From NCBI GenBank assembly GCA_002367815.1, contig DFDG01000112.1:1-10594 (forward strand): a DNA stretch of 10,594 bases. The letters are read 5' to 3'. This DNA is from Opitutaceae bacterium UBA3033 (GTDB lineage: Bacteria; Verrucomicrobiota; Verrucomicrobiia; Opitutales; Opitutaceae). The notes under the pieces were generated by a model that saw only the letters and a program-made list of their open reading frames with translations, had not been told where the DNA came from and ran no database searches. Within the stretch, counting starts at the first letter, position 1. Each line of letters opens with the position of its first letter. Shown here piece after piece: positions 1 through 7,450 of the stretch. A program made the position numbers and the translations under genes.

Positions 1-35
1 TCGGCCAATTCGTTGTAGCGAGGATCAATTATCAT
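1..35 (-). CDS. N-terminal fragment of a probable M29-family aminopeptidase (cut by window edge)
   Basis: Eleven codons are visible on the minus strand, reading MIIDPRYNELA, before the window ends. The DPRY-x-x-LA opening resembles the first residues of M29 metallo-aminopeptidases (AmpS / thermophilic aminopeptidase type), which release N-terminal amino acids from peptides in the cytoplasm. The start lies 48 bases beyond the lpxK stop on the same strand, so the two could be co-transcribed. A weak GAGG lies only one base from the ATG. The identification rests on a very short stretch and could be wrong; that a gene starts here is more certain than which one it is. Confidence 0.4.
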   Translation of the reverse strand, partial: MIIDPRYNELA

Positions 36-83
36 GCCTCAACTAACCCGGTCCGAGTGCTGCCCCGCAAGGCAATATGCACT

Positions 84-1283
84 TTAGCCCATTACTGGTG
101 GTCGTGAACCAACTTGGGGGAAACATATCCGACTGACGGCTTCGTCGAAATCGGCGGCGCCATGCAATATTTCGATTTCCAAGCGTAGATAGTATATTGG
201 ACGCTCCCAAAGTTGATCTTCGGGTATGCGAACCGCATCCTTTTCCGTTGTAATCAGGCAAGCTGCATCTTCTCGACGGGCCAACTCACTAAGTTCCGCA
301 AAGTCTTCTTTGCCATACCGATAGTGATCAAGATAGCGCTCTCGGCCCACAATTTTAGCACCCAGGTCCCGCAAAAACTTTTCGAAACTTTCCGGGGTGG
401 CAATCCCACAAAATGCGACTACCCGGCGGTCCTTAAGAAAGGATAGAGGCTGTCGTTCATCAGAACCGAATCGCTGTAAATATTTTGGACGATGGGCGCT
501 CTCAATGACATCTACCCCGGGGTTGTACTTTTGAATCAGAGCCTCGAGTTCGTGATCTCGCTCACCGTTGGATTTGGTTAAGAAAACATATGAGGCCCGC
601 CGAAGGTGCTTGATGGGTTCGCGCAGAATTCCACGGGGCAATAAGTGTCCGTTACCGAAGGGATTGGTTTTATCGACCAACAACAGATTGAGCTGCCCTT
701 TCAACGGCAGGTATTGGAATCCATCATCGAGGACCAGGGTGTCGCAAGCAAAGCGCTTGATCGCATAGGCCCCTGATTTTACCCGGTTCTTGTCCACCAG
801 CACCACCACCCCGGGCAGATTCCGTGCGAGCATGTAAGGCTCATCACCCGATTGCTCGCTGTCCAAAAGCACATTTTTGCCATCACTTACTATGCGTGGC
901 GGCGGTTCATCGGCATGGGTTAGGGCCCACCACCATTTCATCCACACGGGAGGCGCCTTGCTCTTGTACCCCCGACTTAGAATTGCCACTTTACGGCCGC
1001 GTTCCTGCAAAGCCCGGGCGAATTTTTCAACGACGGGAGTTTTTCCTGTTCCCCCGACTGTCAAGTTACCCACCACAACAACCAAACAACCCAGAGGTTG
1101 ATCATGGAGTATACGATGCCGATAAAGCCAGAAACGCAGCTGAGCGAGGCCACTGAATAAATACGACATGACCTGCAAAAACGCTCCATAGACGGCAGCT
1201 CCCGTGTCTGCCCGACGACCAAGAATCACATCTATAGTGTAAAGTTCGAGAGCGTTGGACTTTTTCTTCAGCCAGGAAGACAT
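84..1283 (-). CDS. lpxK: Tetraacyldisaccharide 4'-kinase (lipid A biosynthesis)
   Basis: LpxK phosphorylates the 4' position of the tetraacyldisaccharide 1-phosphate lipid A precursor, using ATP at the inner face of the cytoplasmic membrane. The 399-aa product carries the family signature in order: a hydrophobic N-terminal region (about 31-72); the P-loop GNLTVGGTGKTP (72-83); LSRGYKSK (102-109); GDEPYMLA (146-153); the DD pair of DDGFQ (186-190); FCGIA (291-295); a DHY motif (319-321) matching the DHH/DHY family motif; and TTEKDAVR (345-352). Length is slightly above the usual 330-380, partly from a Trp/Pro-rich insertion after the SRGY motif (about 110-130). The usual His after DDGxQ is Tyr191, and the Arg-Asp a few residues later is not conserved. 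The ATG start gives a complete N-terminus. It is divergent from the aminotransferase gene, with 79 bases between them. Presence of lpxK implies an LPS-bearing outer membrane. Confidence 0.95.
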   Translation of the reverse strand: MSSWLKKKSNALELYTIDVILGRRADTGAAVYGAFLQVMSYLFSGLAQLRFWLYRHRILHDQPLGCLVVVVGNLTVGGTGKTPVVEKFARALQERGRKVAILSRGYKSKAPPVWMKWWWALTHADEPPPRIVSDGKNVLLDSEQSGDEPYMLARNLPGVVVLVDKNRVKSGAYAIKRFACDTLVLDDGFQYLPLKGQLNLLLVDKTNPFGNGHLLPRGILREPIKHLRRASYVFLTKSNGERDHELEALIQKYNPGVDVIESAHRPKYLQRFGSDERQPLSFLKDRRVVAFCGIATPESFEKFLRDLGAKIVGRERYLDHYRYGKEDFAELSELARREDAACLITTEKDAVRIPEDQLWERPIYYLRLEIEILHGAADFDEAVSRICFPQVGSRPPVMG

Positions 1284-1362
1284 GCGACAAATGACAGCAA
1301 TGAAGGTTGACGATGATTTTGGGAAGTCGCTTTCGTGTTATTTTGCATAATTCTGTTCAACC

Positions 1363-2451
1363 ATGAGCTACAAACTCTTCATTCCAGGTCCGATTGCGGT
1401 TTCGGATAAAACGCTGCGGGCCATGACCCAGCCAATGATCGGGCATCGGAGTCCCGACTTTGTAAGCCTATACCGATCCATACAACCCGCCCTTCAGGAA
1501 TTATTTTACACTGCCGATCCGGTCTACCTTTCAACCAGCAGTGCCTGGGGCGTGATGGAAGGCGCCATCCGAAATCTCGTCCAAAAGAAGGTGCTCAACT
1601 GCATGAATGGGGCCTTTTCCGATAAATGGCATGATGTGGCCAAGCGCTGTGGGAAATCGGCTGGAGCCCTGGAATTTGAATGGGGTCAACCAGTGGATCC
1701 GGCAGCCATAAGACGCGAACTCTCCACCGGAGAATATGATGCCATAACCCTGATCCACAACGAAACATCCACCGGAACAATGAGTGACATTGAGGCGATT
1801 ATGGCCGTTGTGCGCGAATTTCCTAATGTCATGTCGATCGTTGATACCGTGAGTTCATTCACTGTTCTTCCCATTAAAATGGATGAACTCGGTATTGATG
1901 TGCTTCTCACGGGTTCACAGAAGGCCTTAGCTATGCCACCGGGACTATCCATTTTTTCCGTATCGGAGCGTGCCCGGCAACGCGCGGCCACAATGAATGA
2001 CCGAGGTTATTATTTTGATTTCGTTGAGTTCCAAAAAAACCATGAAAATGGCATGACCCCCAGCACTCCGGTCATTCCCTTAATCTACGCGCTCAAATCC
2101 AAACTGGATGACATCGCGGCCGAAGGCATCAAAAACCGCTATGCCCGACACGCAAGATTGAATCAAACCGTTCGTTCCTGGGGGATGAGCCATGGTTTCA
2201 AACTATTCCCTAACGAGACATATGGTTCATTGTCGCTCAACTGTTTTGTCAATACGCTCAACCTAGACCTGTCCGCCTTAAACGGGATACTACAGACCAA
2301 GCATGGCCTCGTGATTGATGGCGGATACGGCAAACTCAAAGGCCAGACCTTCCGGATTTCCAACATGGGCGACGAAACCGATGAGACCATCGCAGAACTC
2401 TTACGCGCTCTCGATTCCGCGCTCGTCGAGACACCGAAATCACCCGCCTAA
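1363..2451 (+). CDS. Class V PLP-dependent aminotransferase (alanine-glyoxylate / serine-pyruvate type)
   Basis: This 362-aa cytoplasmic enzyme belongs to aminotransferase class V (fold type I PLP enzymes). It opens with FIPGP (6-10) and PMIGHRSPDF (24-33), the usual N-terminus of the alanine-glyoxylate / serine-glyoxylate aminotransferase group. Further motifs are the SSAWG-MEG phosphate-binding region (about 59-67), Asp161 in IVDTVSS, which contacts the PLP ring nitrogen in the family, Lys187 in TGSQKALAMPPG as the Schiff-base lysine, and Arg331 in FRISNMG as the probable carboxylate-binding arginine. Length is normal. The substrate pair cannot be fixed from sequence: alanine-glyoxylate, serine-glyoxylate, serine-pyruvate, or a serine-biosynthesis role are all possible. 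No Shine-Dalgarno precedes the ATG. A CATAAT sequence ends 11 bases upstream but has no good -35 partner. A weak hairpin spans the stop codon. Confidence 0.88.
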   Translation: MSYKLFIPGPIAVSDKTLRAMTQPMIGHRSPDFVSLYRSIQPALQELFYTADPVYLSTSSAWGVMEGAIRNLVQKKVLNCMNGAFSDKWHDVAKRCGKSAGALEFEWGQPVDPAAIRRELSTGEYDAITLIHNETSTGTMSDIEAIMAVVREFPNVMSIVDTVSSFTVLPIKMDELGIDVLLTGSQKALAMPPGLSIFSVSERARQRAATMNDRGYYFDFVEFQKNHENGMTPSTPVIPLIYALKSKLDDIAAEGIKNRYARHARLNQTVRSWGMSHGFKLFPNETYGSLSLNCFVNTLNLDLSALNGILQTKHGLVIDGGYGKLKGQTFRISNMGDETDETIAELLRALDSALVETPKSPA

Positions 2452-2464
2452 TCGGGTCTATTTT
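2442..2464 (+). terminator. Weak candidate terminator hairpin over the aminotransferase stop codon
   Basis: ACCCG (2442-2446) and CGGGT (2453-2457) can pair as a 5-bp GC-rich stem with a 6-base loop that contains the end of the stop codon; CTATTTT follows. The stem is short and the T-run interrupted, so termination would be partial at best. It could equally be chance. Confidence 0.22.
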
Positions 2465-2537
2465 GCAGGTTAAAGATCCACTTGTAAAAAACTAGGGCTT
2501 GTCATTCGTCGCTCCGCAGCCTAACCGCTCGCGGCTC

Positions 2538-5330
2538 ATGAAGTCACTTGTCATTGCCGAAAAACCGTCCGTTGCCACAGATTTGGCCCGTTCCCTCGGA
2601 AAAATCCCCAAGCAAGGGGATCATTACGAAAATGACGAATTCGTCATCTCTTCCGCCGTCGGACATTTGGTGGAATTGTGTATGCCGGAAGATATCGACA
2701 AGAAAAAATATGGCTTCTGGCGGTTGGAAACCCTTCCGATCATCCCCAGTAAATTTGAGCTCAAACCGATTGAGAGCTCAAAAGATCGCTATTCGAAGCT
2801 GAAAAAACTACTCGCTCGCAAGGATATCGATCAAGTTGTCAATGCCTGTGATGCCGGCCGCGAGGGTGAATTGATCTTCAACTATCTCTACCAGCTTACT
2901 AAGTGTAAACTACCGGTTAAGCGGGCTTGGATGCAGACCATGACCCCCCAAGGCATTCGCACAGCCTTTGATAACTTGCGCGATGGTGCAGAAATGACCG
3001 GCTTGGGTGATGCCGCACGCTGCCGCAGCGAAAGTGACTGGCTGATCGGAATCAATGGCACCCGCGCTTTAACCAAACGCATGTTCGGATCTCGAGCCGG
3101 AAATGTCGCTTCCGTAGGTCGTGTCCAGACCCCTACTCTCGCCCTGATGTTCAACCGGGAGAAAGAAATCCGGGGTTTCGTTCCGCGTAACTACTGGCGG
3201 GTTACGGCAACATTTGAAGTGAGTCTGGGGCAATATGAAGGAGTATATCAGCGGGATAACTTCAAAAAGAGCCCCAATGATGATCACGATCGCATAGATC
3301 GGATATGGGATCAGGCCCATGCTGAAGCCGTGGTCGCTACCTGTGCCGGCAAGCCGGAAGCACTGGTATCTGAGGAGAAAAAATCCAGCTCACAAATTTC
3401 CCCACGTCTCTATGATCTGACCACGCTACAGCGCGAAGCCAACAATCGCTACGGACTACCCGCCCGACGCACCCTGCAAATCGCCCAGGCGCTTTATGAG
3501 CGGCACAAGATGATCACTTATCCGCGAACCGATTCGCGGGCGCTGCCAGAGGATTATATTCCCACCTGTAAAGAAGCACTTACCAATCTCTCCGGTGATT
3601 TGGGCAAACATGCGGTTAAAGTGATCGAAGCGGGTTGGTTGCGGCCCAACAAACGCATTTTCAACAATGCCCAAATTTCAGATCACTTTGCCATCATCCC
3701 CACCGCTTTAGAGGCCAAAAATTTGGATGAAATGGAGGCGAAAGTTTTTGATATGATCGCAAGGCGTTTCATCGCCGTCTTTTACCCGGCGGCTGAGTTC
3801 GACGTAACTACCCGGAGGAGTGAAGTCGCTGGCCATCGTTTCAAGACCGAGGGCAAAGTGCTCACTTCCCCCGGCTGGCTGGCCGTTTATGGCCGAAACA
3901 CGGTTGATGAGGACACTAAAGATGCGAAGGCACTACCGGCGATTTCTTCTCAGGATGGAACTCCTCCCAAAGCCAAAACCCTGGAAGCCATATTGCACGC
4001 AGAAGCGACAAAGCCACCACCTCGTTTTACGGAAGCCACTTTGCTGTCAGCGATGGAAGGTGCAGGTAAGTTGCTGAATGATGACGAACTGGCAGAGGCC
4101 ATGAAAGAACGTGGTCTTGGCACTCCGGCCACCAGAGCCGATACAATCGATGGGCTGATCAACCAAAAGTATCTGGAGCGTGCTCAACGTGAACTTGTGC
4201 CCACACCCAAAGCTGAACAGTTGTTGGAATTCCTTGCCGCCGTAAAAGCCGAGGCACTTACCAGCCCGGCCATGACAGGGGAATGGGAATTCAAGCTCCG
4301 TCAAATGGAGCAAAACAAATATACGCGAGCCAGTTTCATGGCTGAAATCGTTAAACAAACTGAATCCATTGTGGGTAATGTTAAAACGTTTGAAGAAGAC
4401 GCTTCGACCGCGCGAAAGACCGAAATCATTTCCCCCACCGATGATCAGCCCATTCTTGAGACTCTGCGCGCTTATAAATCCCAAGATGGCAAACTCATCG
4501 TCTACAAGGTGATTGGTGGACGTAAAATGGAAGAACCAGAAGTGAAAACTCTGGTGGAACAGCGGGCCCTCGGTCCGATGGATGGTTTCGTGTCGGCCAA
4601 AACCCGTTCACACTTTTCCGCCGCTCTCAAACTTGTGCAAGATGCCGAAACCGGCAATTGGAAGGCCGAGTTGGATTTCGGCGACAAGGTTGATATCAGC
4701 ACCTTGAGTCCCATTTGGGTTGATGAGAAAACCGGTGCAGAACTCTGTGAATCCGGTCCCAATTTCTTGCTGCGCGAAAAAGAAGGTGAAGAATGGAAGC
4801 AGACCTTCCGCGTTGGAAAATTAATGTGTCAGAAAGCCATCACTCAAGAACATGCCGTTCAATTGGTATCAGTGGGCAAGACCGATCTCATCCAAGGTTT
4901 CACGTCCAAGAAAGGCCGTCCATTTGATGCATTTTTGAAACGCGAAGGGGCTCGGATCTCTTGGGAATTCCCTCCTCGCAAGCCCAGAATCGGCAAGGAT
5001 GGGAAGCCGATTGAACGTAAGACCAAAGCTCCCCCGGACCTCTCAAAGGCAAAATCACTGGGTGAAAGCACTCTACTCCATGGAGATATTGTGGAGGTGG
5101 AAGGGAATTACTATGTGCGGAAACCTGACCAGGAGAACCGCGCTGTCTTTAAGCTCACCAAGGAACTCTGTAAAAAAGAACTCACTATCGATGAGGTGCA
5201 AAAATTACTCACCGAGGGGAAGACAAACTTGATCGAAGGTTTTGTCTCCAAGCGGGGATCAGAATTCAGCGCCTACCTCGTGCTCAGTCCCAAGAAGGAC
5301 AAGGCCGATTTCGAGTTTCCTCCGCGGTAA
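2538..5330 (+). CDS. topB: DNA topoisomerase III (type IA) with three C-terminal Toprim_Crpt-like repeats
   Basis: TopB is an ATP-independent type IA topoisomerase that cuts one strand and passes another, resolving precatenanes and recombination intermediates, often with RecQ. The 930-aa product starts with MKSLVIAEKPS, with the Toprim Glu at residue 8. ACDAGREGELIF holds Asp105, Glu109 and Glu111; the second Asp of the usual DxD is Gly107 here, a variant I recall from other TopB proteins. The nucleophile is Tyr328 in ITYPRTDS, the position usually given for E. coli TopB. RxxSDWL and GRVQTPTL motifs are also present. After the core come three C-terminal repeats (about 655-715, 757-813, 870-930). 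ATG at 2538 is chosen over an in-frame TTG 39 bases upstream because the family begins at MKxLxIAEKPS; neither start has a Shine-Dalgarno. It is co-directional with the aminotransferase, 86 bases away. Confidence 0.95.
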   Translation: MKSLVIAEKPSVATDLARSLGKIPKQGDHYENDEFVISSAVGHLVELCMPEDIDKKKYGFWRLETLPIIPSKFELKPIESSKDRYSKLKKLLARKDIDQVVNACDAGREGELIFNYLYQLTKCKLPVKRAWMQTMTPQGIRTAFDNLRDGAEMTGLGDAARCRSESDWLIGINGTRALTKRMFGSRAGNVASVGRVQTPTLALMFNREKEIRGFVPRNYWRVTATFEVSLGQYEGVYQRDNFKKSPNDDHDRIDRIWDQAHAEAVVATCAGKPEALVSEEKKSSSQISPRLYDLTTLQREANNRYGLPARRTLQIAQALYERHKMITYPRTDSRALPEDYIPTCKEALTNLSGDLGKHAVKVIEAGWLRPNKRIFNNAQISDHFAIIPTALEAKNLDEMEAKVFDMIARRFIAVFYPAAEFDVTTRRSEVAGHRFKTEGKVLTSPGWLAVYGRNTVDEDTKDAKALPAISSQDGTPPKAKTLEAILHAEATKPPPRFTEATLLSAMEGAGKLLNDDELAEAMKERGLGTPATRADTIDGLINQKYLERAQRELVPTPKAEQLLEFLAAVKAEALTSPAMTGEWEFKLRQMEQNKYTRASFMAEIVKQTESIVGNVKTFEEDASTARKTEIISPTDDQPILETLRAYKSQDGKLIVYKVIGGRKMEEPEVKTLVEQRALGPMDGFVSAKTRSHFSAALKLVQDAETGNWKAELDFGDKVDISTLSPIWVDEKTGAELCESGPNFLLREKEGEEWKQTFRVGKLMCQKAITQEHAVQLVSVGKTDLIQGFTSKKGRPFDAFLKREGARISWEFPPRKPRIGKDGKPIERKTKAPPDLSKAKSLGESTLLHGDIVEVEGNYYVRKPDQENRAVFKLTKELCKKELTIDEVQKLLTEGKTNLIEGFVSKRGSEFSAYLVLSPKKDKADFEFPPR
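4500..5327 (+). repeat. Three diverged protein repeats at the TopB C-terminus
   Basis: Within TopB, three segments share the pattern K-x-(4-9)-E-x-V-(x)n-GxxSKxxxxFxAxL-(x)n-F. Unit 1 is at about 4500-4683 (GGRKMEEPEV ... DGFVSAKTRSHFSAAL), unit 2 at 4808-4977 (CQKAITQEHAVQLV ... QGFTSKKGRPFDAFL, ending EFPPR), and unit 3 at 5147-5327 (CKKELTIDEVQKLL ... EGFVSKRGSEFSAYL, also ending EFPPR). They match my memory of the Toprim_Crpt repeat found at topoisomerase C-termini. Unit 1 is the most diverged. The four-cysteine zinc fingers seen at some type IA C-termini are absent. Confidence 0.75.
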
Positions 5331-5420
5331 GTTCCGCTAATTGATTTTATCGACCAGCGGGTCGCCACTAGCAGGGACTTGCCAATATGGTCTGGTGGGT
5401 TATTCATTTCTGGAACCGAC

Positions 5421-6359
5421 ATGCGCGACTTCAGGAACCACGCCATAGTATTACTCAGCTTAAGCACAGCGGCTTTGGGGTTTTTGGTTTGGCAAAAACC
5501 AAGTCAGGTCGACTTCGATAAACAATCGCAACTTGCAAAGTCTAGCATTGCCGAGACTCGCCGTTCGACTTGGGAAGCACAGAAAACTGACACTGAAACC
5601 AAGACGGAAATTGCCGACTCTCCTTCGGAAGCGACCAATAATGATAGAGTGCGACCGGGTCGCTTGCGTGAAGTTGCCATGCTTAAACTAATGGAAGATC
5701 CGGAATATGTCAGACTGACGACCATACAACAAAAGGCGCATCTGGACCCGAGGTATGCGGCCTTGTTCAGGAAACTCGGGCTCACCGCCGAAATGTTGGA
5801 GAGTTTCAAAAATTTGTTGGTCGAAAGACAATCTGCACTCATCGACACATTTGCGGCTGCCAGGTCCCAAGGAGTTGATCCCAGACAGGACCGCCAATTA
5901 TTTCGTGAGCTCGACCAAACGACTCAAACCGAAATAGACGAAAGTATTCATGGTATTCTGGGTGAATCGGCTTACGCGACTTTTCGCGATTACGAGCAGA
6001 CTCTGCCTTATCGAAATTTAACTGAACAACTAGAGGCTAGGCTCAGCTATAGTCCGAGCCCCCTCACCGATGCGCAGACCGAACAATTGATCAAAATTCT
6101 AGCGAGTGACGCACAGCCTGGAAACCCTGGGAGCCCAGAGAGCACAGTCCGTAATTCTCGAACGGGCGTGTCCGGGCTGTTTGGCGGTCAAGGACCTACG
6201 ATCACTGCTGAAAACCTGCAACGCTCAGCTGGCATTCTAACGCCCGATCAACAAACCGTTCTGCAAGAAATACAATCCGAGCAAGTAGCAGCCCAAAAGC
6301 TACAGGATATGACCCGCAGTAGCTTTAACTCCCAACGCACGTTTACACCAGTCAAGTAG
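5421..6359 (+). CDS. Membrane-anchored helical protein of unknown function with LTxxQ-like motifs
   Basis: I do not recognise this 312-aa protein. It has a short basic N-terminus and one hydrophobic segment (about 7-24, ending VWQKP), best read as a signal anchor placing the rest in the periplasm. A polar, low-complexity linker rich in Thr, Glu and Ser follows (about 30-80). Then comes a predicted helical region with LTAEM (121-125) before a heptad-like stretch, LTDAQ (215-219), a Gly/Pro-rich break (about 231-262), and LTPDQ (273-277) leading a last helix. LTxxQ is the hallmark of the Spy/CpxP periplasmic chaperone family, but this protein is longer and only the motif is shared, so kinship is speculative. 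ATG at 5421 is chosen over a TTG 42 bases earlier because it puts the hydrophobic segment at the N-terminus. It lies between topB and the aldolase, 90 and 80 bases from them; no functional link is evident. Confidence 0.7.
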   Translation: MRDFRNHAIVLLSLSTAALGFLVWQKPSQVDFDKQSQLAKSSIAETRRSTWEAQKTDTETKTEIADSPSEATNNDRVRPGRLREVAMLKLMEDPEYVRLTTIQQKAHLDPRYAALFRKLGLTAEMLESFKNLLVERQSALIDTFAAARSQGVDPRQDRQLFRELDQTTQTEIDESIHGILGESAYATFRDYEQTLPYRNLTEQLEARLSYSPSPLTDAQTEQLIKILASDAQPGNPGSPESTVRNSRTGVSGLFGGQGPTITAENLQRSAGILTPDQQTVLQEIQSEQVAAQKLQDMTRSSFNSQRTFTPVK

Positions 6360-6360
6360 C

Positions 6361-6391
6361 CTGACTCGGCAATGTGAATGTGTCTTATATT
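6361..6391 (+). promoter_or_regulatory. Possible sigma70-type promoter upstream of the aldolase gene
   Basis: CTGACT (6361-6366) and TATATT (6386-6391, five of six matches to TATAAT) are 19 bases apart, just after the stop of the preceding gene. The spacing is at the long end and the -35 is poor, so this is only a candidate. It would give a leader of about 40 bases containing the inverted repeat at 6418-6439. Confidence 0.2.
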
Positions 6392-6417
6392 TGAATAATC
6401 TTGTTGAAGCTGGGACG

Positions 6418-6439
6418 GGTTAACTAGGTTATCTTAACC
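6418..6439 (+). promoter_or_regulatory. Inverted repeat touching the aldolase start codon
   Basis: GGTTAA (6418-6423) and TTAACC (6434-6439) form a perfect 6-bp inverted repeat with a 10-base centre; the second arm ends one base before the ATG at 6440. It could be a weak RNA hairpin at the translation start or a repressor half-site pair. There is no Shine-Dalgarno in this leader. Confidence 0.35.
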
Positions 6440-7390
6440 ATGATTGTCACAACAGCGCAGTTGTTCAAACACGCCTACGGGAAATATGCGGTAGGGGCCT
6501 ATAACATCAATAACGCTGAACAGGCCATGGGCCTGTTTCAGGGCTGTATCGATTCCCAAGCGCCATTCATCATTCAGATTTCCAAGGGTGCTCGGAAATA
6601 CACCGATAAGCACATGCTCGAAGCTATCATCCGCTCAGCAGGTGAAATATTTCCCGATGCCATTTTCGCGGTGCACCTCGATCATGGTGATGAGCAAACC
6701 TGCTATGATTGTATCGAATCCGGTTTCTACAGTTCGGTCATGATCGACGCTTCCCATGACCCATTTGATGAAAATGTAGCGATCACCAAACGGGTGGTTG
6801 ATGCGGCCCACGCCAAGGGACTTTCGGTCGAAGCAGAGTTGGGTATGCTTGGTGGGGTTGAAGAGGATATTCAAGTTGATGAGGGAAATGCCTGTCTCAC
6901 TGATCCAGCTGAAGCCGAAGACTTCGTCAAAAAGACCGGCTGCGATTCCCTGGCCTGCGCCATCGGAACCTCACACGGAGCTTTCAAATTCAAAGGAAAA
7001 CAATCACTCCACTTTGAGGTTTTGGACCAAATCAAAGTGCGCCTACCTGGTTTTCCGCTCGTCATGCACGGTTCATCATCCGTGCCCAAGGAAGAAGTTG
7101 ATCGCATCAACGCAGCTGGCGGCAAAATTGCCGGATCAATGGGTGTGGACGTAAATGAATATCTGCCTGCGGCGAAACGTGGTGTCACCAAGGTGAATAT
7201 TGACACGGATGGCCGCTTGGTTTGGACCCGGGTGCATCGCGAATTCTTTCACGCCAATCCCGGTGATTTTGATTTTCGGCCACCGGGCAAAATATTCATG
7301 GCCGAATACGCCAAGTTCATTGCTAGCCGCAATGTTTTGCTTGGCAGTTCCGGTCAGCTGAAGGATTTGCGGGTCAGCCTAGGCTATTAA
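6440..7390 (+). CDS. fba: Class II fructose-1,6-bisphosphate aldolase (zinc-dependent)
   Basis: This 316-aa cytoplasmic TIM-barrel enzyme is expected to interconvert fructose 1,6-bisphosphate with dihydroxyacetone phosphate and glyceraldehyde 3-phosphate in glycolysis and gluconeogenesis. Visible signatures are AVHLDHG with catalytic Asp81 and zinc ligand His82, VEAELG (130-135) with acidic residues Glu131 and Glu133, zinc ligands His179 in GTSHGAF and His210 in VMHGSSS, and NIDTDGRL in the phosphate-binding region. The C-terminus (RPPGKIFMAEY ... GSSGQL) fits the longer ketose-bisphosphate aldolase group rather than the 285-aa Bacillus type. A tagatose- or other ketose-bisphosphate specificity cannot be excluded, but nothing nearby suggests it. 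The ATG lacks a Shine-Dalgarno and abuts an inverted repeat. A strong terminator follows 23 bases after the stop. Confidence 0.93.
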   Translation: MIVTTAQLFKHAYGKYAVGAYNINNAEQAMGLFQGCIDSQAPFIIQISKGARKYTDKHMLEAIIRSAGEIFPDAIFAVHLDHGDEQTCYDCIESGFYSSVMIDASHDPFDENVAITKRVVDAAHAKGLSVEAELGMLGGVEEDIQVDEGNACLTDPAEAEDFVKKTGCDSLACAIGTSHGAFKFKGKQSLHFEVLDQIKVRLPGFPLVMHGSSSVPKEEVDRINAAGGKIAGSMGVDVNEYLPAAKRGVTKVNIDTDGRLVWTRVHREFFHANPGDFDFRPPGKIFMAEYAKFIASRNVLLGSSGQLKDLRVSLGY

Positions 7391-7413
7391 ATCCTATTTC
7401 CCCTTTTGCCTCC

Positions 7414-7450
7414 AGAAGCGTCGTTCCACCGGAGTGACGCTTCTTTTTTT
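7414..7450 (+). terminator. Rho-independent terminator of the aldolase gene
   Basis: AGAAGCGTC (7414-7422) pairs perfectly with GACGCTTCT (7436-7444); inside, TCC and GGA can extend the stem around an ACC loop. Seven Ts follow directly (7444-7450). The last Ts are also the first two bases of the complement of the stop codon of the convergent transporter gene, so the two genes end back to back. No T-run exists on the other side, so it is directional. Confidence 0.92.

Noticed and set aside
2499..2537. In-frame TTG that would extend TopB by 13 residues
   Set aside because: TopB proteins begin at MKxLxIAEKPS, which matches ATG 2538, and the extra residues look non-coding.
4047..4484. Minus-strand open frame opposite topB
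   Set aside because: It lies wholly inside a conserved topoisomerase coding region.
5351..5364. Small hairpin CGACC-AGCG-GGTCG after topB
   Set aside because: It has only five base pairs and no T-run, so it does not qualify as a terminator.
5379..5420. In-frame TTG that would extend the membrane-anchored protein by 14 residues
   Set aside because: ATG 5421 puts the hydrophobic anchor at the N-terminus; the extension has no support.
6344..6367. AGTCA / TGACT inverted repeat around the stop of the membrane-anchored protein gene
   Set aside because: It is a 5-bp stem without a T-run; chance is sufficient.
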